Shown here: positions 1 to 11,470 of the stretch, one piece after another
Layout: each line of letters opens with the position of its first letter
How positions within the stretch are numbered: position 1 is the stretch's first letter
DNA from: Trifolium pratense
Taxonomy: Eukaryota > Streptophyta > Magnoliopsida > Fabales > Fabaceae
Assembly: GCF_020283565.1 (NCBI RefSeq)
Contig: NC_060060.1
Coordinates: 68,185,257-68,249,256 of the forward strand
Direction of reading: 5' to 3'
DNA length: 64,000 bases
The notes under the pieces: generated by a model
Seen by the model: only the letters and a program-made list of their open reading frames with translations
Told to the model about the DNA's origin: nothing
Databases searched by the model: none
Position numbers and translations under genes: made by a program

Positions 1-87
1 CGATATTTTTCATTAATCTCGCCAAAAATTGAACGATAAAATTTATAACACGGTGAAAACTAAACGAAATAAAAAAAATCGAAAAAA

Positions 88-201
88 GAGGTGCAACAAA
101 AGGACTTCCCAGGAGTCACCCATCGTACTACTCTAGCCCAAGCACGCTTAACTACGGAGTTCTGATGGGATCTGGTGCAATATTGCTGGTATGATCGCAC
201 C
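88..201 (-). rRNA. 5S rRNA copy 1, deleted class (likely pseudogene)
   Basis: 114 nt. Lacks three bases at 78-80 and one C at 90/91 (box C). Also G107T giving an internal T4 run, G67T, C48T, G29A, A22T and C19A. Confidence 0.85.
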
Positions 202-373
202 TAATATATAATACGGTTTAATTGTATATATTTCTTCCATCTTTCAGGCCGAATTTTGGAGAAATCCGAGAAACTAGAATAAAACACGATATTTTTCATT
301 AATGTCGCCAAAAATTGAACGATAAAATTTATAACACGGTGAAAACTAAACGAAATAAAAAAAATCGAAAAAA

Positions 374-491
374 GAGGTGCAACACAAGGACTTCCCAGGA
401 GGTCACCCATCCTAGTACTACTCTCGCCCAAGCACGCTTAACTACGGAGTTCTGATGGGATATGGTGCATTAGTGCTGGTATGATCGCACC
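374..491 (-). rRNA. 5S rRNA copy 2
   Basis: 118 nt; C48T, G29A, G30T. First member of a recurring three-class block (copies 2-4). Confidence 0.92.
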
Positions 492-664
492 TAATATATA
501 ATACGGTTTAATTGTATATATGTCTTCCATCTTTCAGGCCGAATTTTGGAGAAATCCGAGAAACTAGAATAAAACGCGATATTTTTCATTAATCTCGCCA
601 AAAATAGAACGATAAAATTTATAACACGGTGAAAACTAAGCGAAATAAAAAAAAATCGAAAAAA

Positions 665-782
665 GAGGTGGAACACAAGGACTTCCCAGGAGGTCACCCA
701 TCCTAGTACTACTCTAGCCCAAGCACGCTTAACTGCGGAGTTCTGATGGGATCCGGTGCATTAGTGCTGGTATGATCGTACC
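665..782 (-). rRNA. 5S rRNA copy 3
   Basis: 118 nt; G112C, G67T (intermediate element) and G4A. G112C and G4A each hit the terminal helix, so the RNA is probably impaired. Confidence 0.9.
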
Positions 783-952
783 TGATATATAATACGGTTT
801 AATTGTATATATGTCTTCCATCTTTCAGGTCGAATTTTGGAGAAATCCGAGAAACTAGAATAAAATGATATTTTTCATTAATCTCGCCAAAAATAGAACG
901 ATAAAATTTATAACACGGTGAAAACTAAACGAAATAAAAAAAATCGAAAAAA

Positions 953-1070
953 GAGGTGCAACACAAGGACTTCCCAGGAGGTCACCCATCCTAGTACTAC
1001 TCTCGCCCAAGCACGCTTACCTGCGGAGTTCTGATGGGATCCGGTGCAATAGTGCTGGTATGATCGCACC
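953..1070 (-). rRNA. 5S rRNA copy 4
   Basis: 118 nt; T51G at the start of box A, and A22T. Confidence 0.92.
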
Positions 1071-1242
1071 TGATATATAATACGGTTTAATTGTATATAT
1101 GTCTTCCATCTTTCAGGCCGAATTTTGGAGAAATTCGAGAAACTAGAATAAAACACGATATTTTTCATTAATCTCGCCAAAAATTGAACGATAAAATTTA
1201 TAACACGGTGAAAACTAAACGAAATAAAAAAAATCGAAAAAA

Positions 1243-1360
1243 GAGGTGCAACACAAGGACTTCCCAGGAGGTCACCCATCCTAGTACTACTCTCGCCCAA
1301 GCACGCTTAACTACGGAGTTCTGATGGGATATGGTGCATTAGTGCTGGTATGATCGCACC
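1243..1360 (-). rRNA. 5S rRNA copy 5
   Basis: 118 nt; C48T, G29A, G30T (same class as copy 2). Confidence 0.92.
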
Positions 1361-1533
1361 TAATATATAATACGGTTTAATTGTATATATGTCTTCCATC
1401 TTTCAGGCCGAATTTTGGAGAAATCCGAGAAACTAGAATAAAACGCGATATTTTTCATTAATCTCGCCAAAAATAGAACGATAAAATTTATAACACGGTG
1501 AAAACTAAGCGAAATAAAAAAAAATCGAAAAAA

Positions 1534-1651
1534 GAGGTGGAACACAAGGACTTCCCAGGAGGTCACCCATCCTAGTACTACTCTAGCCCAAGCACGCTTA
1601 ACTGCGGAGTTCTGATGGGATCCGGTGCATTAGTGCTGGTATGATCGTACC
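1534..1651 (-). rRNA. 5S rRNA copy 6
   Basis: 118 nt; G112C, G67T, G4A (class of copy 3). Confidence 0.9.
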
Positions 1652-1821
1652 TGATATATAATACGGTTTAATTGTATATATGTCTTCCATCTTTCAGGTC
1701 GAATTTTGGAGAAATCCGAGAAACTAGAATAAAATGATATTTTTCATTAATCTCGCCAAAAATAGAACGATAAAATTTATAACACGGTGAAAACTAAACG
1801 AAATAAAAAAAATCGAAAAAA

Positions 1822-1939
1822 GAGGTGCAACACAAGGACTTCCCAGGAGGTCACCCATCCTAGTACTACTCTCGCCCAAACACGCTTACCTGCGGAGTTC
1901 TGATGGGATCCGGTGCAATAGTGCTGGTATGATCGCACC
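1822..1939 (-). rRNA. 5S rRNA copy 7
   Basis: 118 nt; T51G and A22T, plus a private C60T inside box A. Confidence 0.9.
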
Positions 1940-2111
1940 TGATATATAATACGGTTTAATTGTATATATGTCTTCCATCTTTCAGGCCGAATTTTGGAGA
2001 AATCCGAGAAACTAGAATAAAACACGATATTTTTCATTAATCTCGCCAAAAATTGAACGATAAAATTTATAACACGGTGAAAACTAAACGAAATAAAAAA
2101 AATCGAAAAAA

Positions 2112-2225
2112 GAGGTGCAACAAAAGGACTTCCCAGGAGTCACCCATCGTACTACTCTAGCCCAAGCACGCTTAACTACGGAGTTCTGATGGGATCTGGT
2201 GCAATATTGCTGGTATGATCGCACA
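2112..2225 (-). rRNA. 5S rRNA copy 8, deleted class (likely pseudogene)
   Basis: 114 nt; box C deletions, G107T, G67T, C48T, G29A, A22T, C19A, and a private change of the first base (G1T). Confidence 0.83.
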
Positions 2226-2397
2226 TAATATATAATACGGTTTAATTGTATATATTTCTTCCATCTTTCAGGCCGAATTTTGGAGAAATCCGAGAAACTA
2301 GAATAAAACACGATATTTTTCATTAATGTCGCCAAAAATTGAACGATAAAATTTATAACACGGTGAAAACTAAACGAAATAAAAAAAATCGAAAAAA

Positions 2398-2515
2398 GAG
2401 GTGCAACACAAGGACTTCCCAGGAGGTCACCCATCCTAGTACTACTCTCGCCCAAGCACGCTTAACTGCGGAGTTCTGATGGGATCCGGTGCATTAGTGC
2501 TGGTATGATCGTACC
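2398..2515 (-). rRNA. 5S rRNA copy 9
   Basis: 118 nt; only G4A differs from the array consensus. Confidence 0.94.
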
Positions 2516-2679
2516 TGATATATAATACGGTTTAATTGTATATATGTCTTCCATCTTTCAGGTCGAATTTTGGAGAAATCCGAGAAACTAGAATAAAACG
2601 ATATTTTTCATTAATCTCGCCAAAAATTGAACGATAAAATATATAACGCGGTGAAAACTAAACGAAATAAAAAAAATCG

Positions 2680-2685
2680 AAAAAA
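2680..2685 (-). terminator. Pol III T-run terminator of 5S copy 10 (typical of every unit)
   Basis: Six T in the RNA sense directly follow the 5S 3' end, with a second run of T three bases further on as back-up. Nearly all units share this layout; a few have five T in the first run. Confidence 0.8.
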
Positions 2686-2803
2686 GAGGTGCAACACAAG
2701 GACTTCCCAGGAGGTCACCCATCCTAGTACTACTCTCGCCCAAGCACGCTTAACTGCGGAGTTCTGATGGGATCCGGTGCATTAGTGCTGGTATGATCGC
2801 ACC
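2686..2803 (-). rRNA. 5S rRNA copy 10, consensus
   Basis: 118 nt; matches the array consensus at every position, with intact box A, intermediate element and box C. One of seven such copies and a good candidate for a working gene. ATATATA at 2827-2833 upstream and T6 at 2680-2685 downstream. Confidence 0.97.
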
Positions 2804-2826
2804 TGATATATAATACGGTTTAATTG

Positions 2827-2833
2827 TATATAT
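2827..2833 (-). promoter_or_regulatory. TATA-like motif upstream of 5S copy 10 (typical of every unit)
   Basis: ATATATA on the minus strand at about -24 to -30 from the 5S start, where plant 5S genes carry a TATA-like element that aids RNA polymerase III initiation. The same motif recurs at the same distance in almost every unit. Confidence 0.65.
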
Positions 2834-2975
2834 GTCTTCCATCTTTCAGGCCGAATTTTGGAGAAATTCGAGAAACTAGAATAAAACACGATATTTTTCA
2901 TTAATCTCGCCAAAAATTGAACGATAAAATTTATAACACGGTGAAAACTAAACGAAATAAAAAAAATCGAAAAAA

Positions 2976-3093
2976 GAGGTGCAACACAAGGACTTCCCAG
3001 GAGGTCACCCATCCTAGTACTACTCTCGCCCAAGCACGCTTAACTACGGAGTTCTGATGGGATATGGTGCATTAGTGCTGGTATGATCGCACC
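2976..3093 (-). rRNA. 5S rRNA copy 11
   Basis: 118 nt; C48T, G29A, G30T. First gene of the left 4,044-bp duplication unit. Confidence 0.92.
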
Positions 3094-3266
3094 TAATATA
3101 TAATACGGTTTAATTGTATATATGTCTTCCATCTTTCAGGCCGAATTTTGGAGAAATCCGAGAAACTAGAATAAAACGCGATATTTTTCATTAATCTCGC
3201 CAAAAATAGAACGATAAAATTTATAACACGGTGAAAACTAAGCGAAATAAAAAAAAATCGAAAAAA

Positions 3267-3384
3267 GAGGTGGAACACAAGGACTTCCCAGGAGGTCACC
3301 CATCCTAGTACTACTCTAGCCCAAGCACGCTTAACTGCGGAGTTCTGATGGGATCCGGTGCATTAGTGCTGGTATGATCGTACC
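3267..3384 (-). rRNA. 5S rRNA copy 12
   Basis: 118 nt; G112C, G67T, G4A. Confidence 0.9.
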
Positions 3385-3554
3385 TGATATATAATACGGT
3401 TTAATTGTATATATGTCTTCCATCTTTCAGGTCGAATTTTGGAGAAATCCGAGAAACTAGAATAAAATGATATTTTTCATTAATCTCGCCAAAAATAGAA
3501 CGATAAAATTTATAACACGGTGAAAACTAAACGAAATAAAAAAAATCGAAAAAA

Positions 3555-3672
3555 GAGGTGCAACACAAGGACTTCCCAGGAGGTCACCCATCCTAGTACT
3601 ACTCTCGCCCAAGCACGCTTACCTGCGGAGTTCTGATGGGATCCGGTGCAATAGTGCTGGTATGATCGCACC
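3555..3672 (-). rRNA. 5S rRNA copy 13
   Basis: 118 nt; T51G, A22T. Confidence 0.92.
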
Positions 3673-3844
3673 TGATATATAATACGGTTTAATTGTATAT
3701 ATGTCTTCCATCTTTCAGGCCGAATTTTGGAGAAATTCGAGAAACTAGAATAAAACACGATATTTTTCATTAATCTCGCCAAAAATTGAACGATAAAATT
3801 TATAACACGGTGAAAACTAAACGAAATAAAAAAAATCGAAAAAA

Positions 3845-3962
3845 GAGGTGCAACACAAGGACTTCCCAGGAGGTCACCCATCCTAGTACTACTCTCGCCC
3901 AAGCACGCTTAACTACGGAGTTCTGATGGGATATGGTGCATTAGTGCTGGTATGATCGCACC
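3845..3962 (-). rRNA. 5S rRNA copy 14
   Basis: 118 nt; C48T, G29A, G30T. Confidence 0.92.
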
Positions 3963-4135
3963 TAATATATAATACGGTTTAATTGTATATATGTCTTCCA
4001 TCTTTCAGGCCGAATTTTGGAGAAATCCGAGAAACTAGAATAAAACGCGATATTTTTCATTAATCTCGCCAAAAATAGATCGATAAAATTTATAACACGG
4101 TGAAAACTAAGCGAAATAAAAAAAAATCGAAAAAA

Positions 4136-4253
4136 GAGGTGGAACACAAGGACTTCCCAGGAGGTCACCCATCCTAGTACTACTCTAGCCCAAGCACGCT
4201 TAACTGCGGAGTTCTGATGGGATCCGGTGCATTAGTGCTGGTATGATCGTACC
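4136..4253 (-). rRNA. 5S rRNA copy 15
   Basis: 118 nt; G112C, G67T, G4A. Confidence 0.9.
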
Positions 4254-4423
4254 TGATATATAATACGGTTTAATTGTATATATGTCTTCCATCTTTCAGG
4301 TCGAATTTTGGAGAAATCCGAGAAACTAGAATAAAATGATATTTTTCATTAATCTCGCCAAAAATAGAACGATAAAATTTATAACACGGTGAAAACTAAA
4401 CGAAATAAAAAAAATCGAAAAAA

Positions 4424-4541
4424 GAGGTGCAACACAAGGACTTCCCAGGAGGTCACCCATCCTAGTACTACTCTCGCCCAAGCACGCTTACCTGCGGAGT
4501 TCTGATGGGATCCGGTGCAATAGTGCTGGTATGATCGCACC
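4424..4541 (-). rRNA. 5S rRNA copy 16
   Basis: 118 nt; T51G, A22T. Confidence 0.92.
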
Positions 4542-4713
4542 TGATATATAATACGGTTTAATTGTATATATGTCTTCCATCTTTCAGGCCGAATTTTGGA
4601 GAAATCCGAGAAACTAGAATAAAACACGATATTTTTCATTAATCTCGCCAAAAATTGAACGATAAAATTTATAACACGGTGAAAACTAAACGAAATAAAA
4701 AAAATCGAAAAAA

Positions 4714-4827
4714 GAGGTGCAACAAAAGGACTTCCCAGGAGTCACCCATCGTACTACTCTAGCCCAAGCACGCTTAACTACGGAGTTCTGATGGGATCTG
4801 GTGCAATATTGCTGGTATGATCGCACC
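4714..4827 (-). rRNA. 5S rRNA copy 17, deleted class (likely pseudogene)
   Basis: 114 nt; box C deletions, G107T, G67T, C48T, G29A, A22T, C19A. Confidence 0.85.
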
Positions 4828-4999
4828 TAATATATAATACGGTTTAATTGTATATATTTCTTCCATCTTTCAGGCCGAATTTTGGAGAAATCCGAGAAAC
4901 TAGAATAAAACACGATATTTTTCATTAATGTCGCCAAAAATTGAACGATAAAATTTATAACACGGTGAAAACTAAACGAAATAAAAAAAATCGAAAAAA

Positions 5000-5117
5000 G
5001 AGGTGCAACACAAGGACTTCCCAGGAGGTCACCCATCCTAGTACTACTCTCGCCCAAGCACGCTTAACTGCGGAGTTCTGATGGGATCCGGTGCATTAGT
5101 GCTGGTATGATCGTACC
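5000..5117 (-). rRNA. 5S rRNA copy 18
   Basis: 118 nt; only G4A. Confidence 0.94.
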
Positions 5118-5287
5118 TGATATATAATACGGTTTAATTGTATATATGTCTTCCATCTTTCAGGTCGAATTTTGGAGAAATCCGAGAAACTAGAATAAAA
5201 CGATATTTTTCATTAATCTCGCCAAAAATAGAACGATAAAATTTATAACACGGTGAAAACTAAACGAAATAAAAAAAAATGAAAAAA

Positions 5288-5405
5288 GAGGTGCAACACA
5301 AGGACTTCCCAGGAGGTCACCCATCCTAGTACTACTCTCGCCCAAGCACGCTTACCTGCGGAGTTCTGATGGGATCCGGTGCATTAGTGCTGGTACGATC
5401 GCACC
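5288..5405 (-). rRNA. 5S rRNA copy 19
   Basis: 118 nt; T51G and A10G. Confidence 0.92.
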
Positions 5406-5577
5406 TGATATATAATACGGTTTTATTGTATATATGTCTTCCATCTTTCAGGCCGAATTTTGGAGAAATCCGAGAAACTAGAATAAAACACGATATTTTT
5501 CATTAATCTCGCCAAAAATTGAACGATAAAATTTATAACACGGTGAAAACTAAACGAAATAAAAAAAATCGAATAAA

Positions 5578-5695
5578 GAGGTACAACAAAAGGACTTCCC
5601 AGGAGGTCACCCATCCTAGTACTACTCTAGCCCAAGCACGCTTAACTACGGAGTTCTGATGGGATCCGGTGCATTAGTGCTGGTATGATCGCACC
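5578..5695 (-). rRNA. 5S rRNA copy 20
   Basis: 118 nt without the deletions, but with C113T, G107T (internal T4), G67T and C48T. Looks like a recombinant between classes. Confidence 0.88.
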
Positions 5696-5867
5696 AAATA
5701 TATAATACGGTTTAATTGTATATATTTCTTCCATCTTTCAGGCCGAATTTTGGAGAAATCCGAGAAACTAGAATAAAACACGATATTTTTCATTAATCTC
5801 GCCAAAAATAGAACGATAAAATTTATAACACGGTGAAAACTAAGCGAAATAAAAAAAATCGAAAAAA

Positions 5868-5985
5868 GAGGTGGAACACAAGGACTTCCCAGGAGGTCAC
5901 CCATCCTAGTACTACTCTAGCCCAAGCACGCTTAACTGCGGAGTTCTGATGGGATCCGGTGCATTAGTGCTGGTATGATCGTACC
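5868..5985 (-). rRNA. 5S rRNA copy 21
   Basis: 118 nt; G112C, G67T, G4A. Confidence 0.9.
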
Positions 5986-6155
5986 TGATATATAATACGG
6001 TTTAATTGTATATATGTCTTCCATCTTTCAGGTCGAATTTTGGAGAAATCCGAGAAACTAGAATAAAATGATATTTTTCATTAATCTCGCCAAAAATAGA
6101 ACGATAAAATTTATAACATGGTGAAAACTAAACGAAATAAAAAAAATCGAAAAAA

Positions 6156-6273
6156 GAGGTGCAACACAAGGACTTCCCAGGAGGTCACCCATCCTAGTAC
6201 TACTCTCGCCCAAGCACGCTTACCTGCGGAGTTCTGATGGGATCCGGTGCAATAGTGCTGGTATGATCGCACC
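6156..6273 (-). rRNA. 5S rRNA copy 22
   Basis: 118 nt; T51G, A22T. Confidence 0.92.
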
Positions 6274-6445
6274 TGATATATAATACGGTTTAATTGTATA
6301 TATGTCTTCCATCTTTCAGGCCGAATTTTGGAGAAATCCGAGAAACTAGAATAAAACACGATATTTTTCATTAATCTCGCCAAAAATTGAACGATAAAAT
6401 TTATAACACGGTGAAAACAAAACAAAATAAAAAAAATCGAAAAAA

Positions 6446-6559
6446 GAGGTGCAACAAAAGGACTTCCCAGGAGTCACCCATCGTACTACTCTCGCCCAAG
6501 CACGCTTAACTACGGAGTTCTGATGGGATCCGGTGCAATAGTGCTGGTATGATCGCACC
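6446..6559 (-). rRNA. 5S rRNA copy 23, deleted class (likely pseudogene)
   Basis: 114 nt; box C deletions, G107T, C48T, A22T. Position 67 is normal, unlike copies 1, 8, 17 and 31: the second deleted subclass. Confidence 0.85.
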
Positions 6560-6731
6560 TAATATATAATACGGTTTAATTGTATATATTTCTTCCATCT
6601 TTCAGGCCGAATTTTGGAGAAATCCGAGAAACTAGAATAAAACACGATATTTTTCATTAATGTCGCCAAAAATTGAACGATAAAATTTATAACACGGTGA
6701 AAACTAAACGAAATAAAAAAAATCGAAAAAA

Positions 6732-6849
6732 GAGGTGCAACACAAGGACTTCCCAGGAGGTCACCTATCCTAGTACTACTCTCGCCCAAGCACGCTTACC
6801 TGCGGAGTTCTGATGGGATCTGGTGCATTAGTGCTGGTATGATCGCACC
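6732..6849 (-). rRNA. 5S rRNA copy 24
   Basis: 118 nt; T51G, G29A and a private G84A in box C. Confidence 0.9.
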
Positions 6850-7019
6850 TGATATATAATACGGTTTTATTGTATATATGTCTTCCATCTTTCAGGTCGA
6901 ATTTTGGAGAAATCCGAGAAACTAGAATAAAACGATATTTTTCATTAATCTCGCCAAAAATAGAACAATAAAATTTATAACACGGTGAAAACTAAACGAA
7001 ATAAAAAAAATCGAAAAAA

Positions 7020-7137
7020 GAGGTGCAACACAAGGACTTCCCAGGAGGTCACCCATCCTAGTACTACTCTCGCCCAAGCACGCTTAACTACGGAGTTCTG
7101 ATGGGATATGGTGCATTAGTGCTGGTATGATCGCACC
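7020..7137 (-). rRNA. 5S rRNA copy 25
   Basis: 118 nt; C48T, G29A, G30T. First gene of the right 4,044-bp duplication unit, partner of copy 11. Confidence 0.92.
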
Positions 7138-7310
7138 TAATATATAATACGGTTTAATTGTATATATGTCTTCCATCTTTCAGGCCGAATTTTGGAGAAA
7201 TCCGAGAAACTAGAATAAAACGCGATATTTTTCATTAATCTCGCCAAAAATAGAACGATAAAATTTATAACACGGTGAAAACTAAGCGAAATAAAAAAAA
7301 ATCGAAAAAA

Positions 7311-7428
7311 GAGGTGGAACACAAGGACTTCCCAGGAGGTCACCCATCCTAGTACTACTCTAGCCCAAGCACGCTTAACTGCGGAGTTCTGATGGGATCC
7401 GGTGCATTAGTGCTGGTATGATCGTACC
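7311..7428 (-). rRNA. 5S rRNA copy 26
   Basis: 118 nt; G112C, G67T, G4A. Confidence 0.9.
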
Positions 7429-7598
7429 TGATATATAATACGGTTTAATTGTATATATGTCTTCCATCTTTCAGGTCGAATTTTGGAGAAATCCGAGAAA
7501 CTAGAATAAAATGATATTTTTCATTAATCTCGCCAAAAATAGAACGATAAAATTTATAACACGGTGAAAACTAAACGAAATAAAAAAAATCGAAAAAA

Positions 7599-7716
7599 GA
7601 GGTGCAACACAAGGACTTCCCAGGAGGTCACCCATCCTAGTACTACTCTCGCCCAAGCACGCTTACCTGCGGAGTTCTGATGGGATCCGGTGCAATAGTG
7701 CTGGTATGATCGCACC
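7599..7716 (-). rRNA. 5S rRNA copy 27
   Basis: 118 nt; T51G, A22T. Confidence 0.92.
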
Positions 7717-7888
7717 TGATATATAATACGGTTTAATTGTATATATGTCTTCCATCTTTCAGGCCGAATTTTGGAGAAATTCGAGAAACTAGAATAAAAC
7801 ACGATATTTTTCATTAATCTCGCCAAAAATTGAACGATAAAATTTATAACACGGTGAAAACTAAACGAAATAAAAAAAATCGAAAAAA

Positions 7889-8006
7889 GAGGTGCAACAC
7901 AAGGACTTCCCAGGAGGTCACCCATCCTAGTACTACTCTCGCCCAAGCACGCTTAACTACGGAGTTCTGATGGGATATGGTGCATTAGTGCTGGTATGAT
8001 CGCACC
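7889..8006 (-). rRNA. 5S rRNA copy 28
   Basis: 118 nt; C48T, G29A, G30T. Confidence 0.92.
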
Positions 8007-8179
8007 TAATATATAATACGGTTTAATTGTATATATGTCTTCCATCTTTCAGGCCGAATTTTGGAGAAATCCGAGAAACTAGAATAAAACGCGATATTTT
8101 TCATTAATCTCGCCAAAAATAGAACGATAAAATTTATAACACGGTGAAAACTAAGCGAAATAAAAAAAAATCGAAAAAA

Positions 8180-8297
8180 GAGGTGGAACACAAGGACTTC
8201 CCAGGAGGTCACCCATCCTAGTACTACTCTAGCCCAAGCACGCTTAACTGCGGAGTTCTGATGGGATCCGGTGCATTAGTGCTGGTATGATCGTACC
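8180..8297 (-). rRNA. 5S rRNA copy 29
   Basis: 118 nt; G112C, G67T, G4A. Confidence 0.9.
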
Positions 8298-8467
8298 TGA
8301 TATATAATACGGTTTAATTGTATATATGTCTTCCATCTTTCAGGTCGAATTTTGGAGAAATCCGAGAAACTAGAATAAAATGATATTTTTCATTAATCTC
8401 GCCAAAAATAGAACGATAAAATTTATAACACGGTGAAAACTAAACGAAATAAAAAAAATCGAAAAAA

Positions 8468-8585
8468 GAGGTGCAACACAAGGACTTCCCAGGAGGTCAC
8501 CCATCCTAGTACTACTCTCGCCCAAGCACGCTTACCTGCGGAGTTCTGATGGGATCTGGTGCAATAGTGCTGGTATGATCGCACC
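8468..8585 (-). rRNA. 5S rRNA copy 30
   Basis: 118 nt; T51G, G29A, A22T. The G29A is absent from its duplicate partner, copy 16. Confidence 0.92.
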
Positions 8586-8757
8586 TGATATATAATACGG
8601 TTTAATTGTATATATGTCTTCCATCTTTCAGGCCGAATTTTGGAGAAATCCGAGAAACTAGAATAAAACACGATATTTTTCATTAATCTCGCCAAAAATT
8701 GAACGATAAAATTTATAACACGGTGAAAACTAAACGAAATAAAAAAAATCGAAAAAA

Positions 8758-8871
8758 GAGGTGCAACAAAAGGACTTCCCAGGAGTCACCCATCGTACTA
8801 CTCTAGCCCAAGCACGCTTAACTACGGAGTTCTGATGGGATCTGGTGCAATATTGCTGGTATGATCGCACC
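8758..8871 (-). rRNA. 5S rRNA copy 31, deleted class (likely pseudogene)
   Basis: 114 nt; box C deletions, G107T, G67T, C48T, G29A, A22T, C19A; partner of copy 17. Confidence 0.85.
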
Positions 8872-9043
8872 TAATATATAATACGGTTTAATTGTATATA
8901 TTTCTTCCATCTTTCAGGCCGAATTTTGGAGAAATCCGAGAAACTAGAATAAAACACGATATTTTTCATTAATGTCGCCAAAAATTGAACGATAAAATTT
9001 ATAACACGGTGAAAACTAAACGAAATAAAAAAAATCGAAAAAA

Positions 9044-9161
9044 GAGGTGCAACACAAGGACTTCCCAGGAGGTCACCCATCCTAGTACTACTCTCGCCCA
9101 AGCACGCTTAACTGCGGAGTTCTGATGGGATCCGGTGCATTAGTGCTGGTATGATCGTACC
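9044..9161 (-). rRNA. 5S rRNA copy 32
   Basis: 118 nt; only G4A. Confidence 0.94.
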
Positions 9162-9331
9162 TGATATATAATACGGTTTAATTGTATATATGTCTTCCAT
9201 CTTTCAGGTCGAATTTTGGAGAAATCCGAGAAACTAGAATAAAACGATATTTTTCATTAATCTCGCCAAAAATAGAACGATAAAATTTATAACACGGTGA
9301 AAACTAAACGAAATAAAAAAAAATGAAAAAA

Positions 9332-9449
9332 GAGGTGCAACACAAGGACTTCCCAGGAGGTCACCCATCCTAGTACTACTCTCGCCCAAGCACGCTTACC
9401 TGCGGAGTTCTGATGGGATCCGGTGCATTAGTGCTGGTACGATCGCACC
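9332..9449 (-). rRNA. 5S rRNA copy 33
   Basis: 118 nt; T51G, A10G; partner of copy 19. Confidence 0.92.
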
Positions 9450-9621
9450 TGATATATAATACGGTTTTATTGTATATATGTCTTCCATCTTTCAGGCCGA
9501 ATTTTGGAGAAATCCGAGAAACTAGAATAAAACACGATATTTTTCATTAATCTCGCCAAAAATTGAACGATAAAATTTATAACACGGTGAAAACTAAACG
9601 AAATAAAAAAAATCGAATAAA

Positions 9622-9739
9622 GAGGTACAACAAAAGGACTTCCCAGGAGGTCACCCATCCTAGTACTACTCTAGCCCAAGCACGCTTAACTACGGAGTTC
9701 TGATGGGATCCGGTGCATTAGTGCTGGTATGATCGCACC
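9622..9739 (-). rRNA. 5S rRNA copy 34
   Basis: 118 nt; C113T, G107T, G67T, C48T; partner of copy 20. Confidence 0.88.
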
Positions 9740-9911
9740 AAATATATAATACGGTTTAATTGTATATATTTCTTCCATCTTTCAGGCCGAATTTTGGAGA
9801 AATCCGAGAAACTAGAATAAAACACGATATTTTTCATTAATCTCGCCAAAAATAGAACGATAAAATTTATAACACGGTGAAAACTAAGCGAAATAAAAAA
9901 AATCGAAAAAA

Positions 9912-10029
9912 GAGGTGGAACACAAGGACTTCCCAGGAGGTCACCCATCCTAGTACTACTCTAGCCCAAGCACGCTTAACTGCGGAGTTCTGATGGGATC
10001 CGGTGCATTAGTGCTGGTATGATCGTACC
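9912..10029 (-). rRNA. 5S rRNA copy 35
   Basis: 118 nt; G112C, G67T, G4A. Last copy carrying G67T; the variant is confined to the left part of the array. Confidence 0.9.
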
Positions 10030-10199
10030 TGATATATAATACGGTTTAATTGTATATATGTCTTCCATCTTTCAGGTCGAATTTTGGAGAAATCCGAGAA
10101 ACTAGAATAAAATGATATTTTTCATTAATCTCGCCAAAAATAGAACGATAAAATTTATAACATGGTGAAAACTAAACGAAATAAAAAAAATCGAAAAAA

Positions 10200-10317
10200 G
10201 AGGTGCAACACAAGGACTTCCCAGGAGGTCACCCATCCTAGTACTACTCTCGCCCAAGCACGCTTACCTGCGGAGTTCTGATGGGATCCGGTGCAATAGT
10301 GCTGGTATGATCGCACC
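10200..10317 (-). rRNA. 5S rRNA copy 36
   Basis: 118 nt; T51G, A22T. Confidence 0.92.
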
Positions 10318-10489
10318 TGATATATAATACGGTTTAATTGTATATATGTCTTCCATCTTTCAGGCCGAATTTTGGAGAAATCCGAGAAACTAGAATAAAA
10401 CACGATATTTTTCATTAATCTCGCCAAAAATTGAACGATAAAATTTATAACACGGTGAAAACTAAACAAAATAAAAAAAATCGAAAAAA

Positions 10490-10603
10490 GAGGTGCAACA
10501 AAAGGACTTCCCAGGAGTCACCCATCGTACTACTCTCGCCCAAGCACGCTTAACTACGGAGTTCTGATGGGATCCGGTGCAATAGTGCTGGTATGATCGC
10601 ACC
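10490..10603 (-). rRNA. 5S rRNA copy 37, deleted class (likely pseudogene)
   Basis: 114 nt; box C deletions, G107T, C48T, A22T (second subclass). Confidence 0.85.
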
Positions 10604-10775
10604 TAATATATAATACGGTTTAATTGTATATATTTCTTCCATCTTTCAGGCCGAATTTTGGAGAAATCCGAGAAACTAGAATAAAACACGATATTTTTCA
10701 TTAATGTCGCCAAAAATTGAACGATAAAATTTATAACACGGTGAAAACTAAACGAAATAAAAAAAATCGAAAAAA

Positions 10776-10893
10776 GAGGTGCAACACAAGGACTTCCCAG
10801 GAGGTCACCCATCCTAGTACTACTCTCGCCCAAGCACGCTTACCTGCGGAGTTCTGATGGGATCTGGTGCATTAGTGCTGGTATGATCGCACC
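10776..10893 (-). rRNA. 5S rRNA copy 38
   Basis: 118 nt; T51G, G29A. Confidence 0.92.
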
Positions 10894-11063
10894 TGATATA
10901 TAATACGGTTTTATTGTATATATGTCTTCCATCTTTCAGGTCGAATTTTGAAGAAATCCGAGAAACTAGAATAAAACGATATTTTTCATTAATCTCGCCA
11001 AAAATAGAACAATAAAATTTATAACACGGTGAAAACTAAACGAAATAAAAAAAATCGAAAAAA

Positions 11064-11181
11064 GAGGTGCAACACAAGGACTTCCCAGGAGGTCACCAAT
11101 CCTAGTACTACTCTCGCCCAAGCACGCTTACCTGCGGAGTTCTGATGGGATCCGGTGCATTAGTGCTGGTATGATCGCACC
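11064..11181 (-). rRNA. 5S rRNA copy 39
   Basis: 118 nt; T51G and a private G84T in box C. Confidence 0.91.
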
Positions 11182-11352
11182 TGATATATAATACGGTTTA
11201 ATTGTATATATGACTTCCATCTTTCAGGCCGAATTTTGGAGAAATCCGAGAAACTAGAATAAAACACGATATTTTTCATTAATCTCGCCAAAAATTGAAC
11301 GATAAAATTTATAACACGGTGAAAACTAAACGAAATAAAAAAATCGAAAAAA

Positions 11353-11470
11353 GAGGTGCAACACAAGGACTTCCCAGGAGATCACCCATCGTAGTACTAC
11401 TCTCGCCCAAGCACGCTTAACTGCGGAGTTCTGATGGGATCCAGTGCATTAGTGCTGGTATGATCGCACC
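11353..11470 (-). rRNA. 5S rRNA copy 40
   Basis: 118 nt; C90T and G80C (both box C), C28T. Confidence 0.91.

Larger units (their letters stand above)
2930..11017. repeat. Tandem pair of 4,044-bp higher-order 5S blocks (14 genes each)
   Basis: Copies 11-24 and 25-38 match gene for gene with a constant offset of 4,044 bp, including spacer variants and private changes (A10G at copies 19 and 33; C113T at copies 20 and 34). Units are roughly 2930-6973 and 6974-11017; breakpoints are uncertain by tens of bases. Only a few differences are visible between the units (for example G29A in copy 30), so the duplication is recent. Confidence 0.85.
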
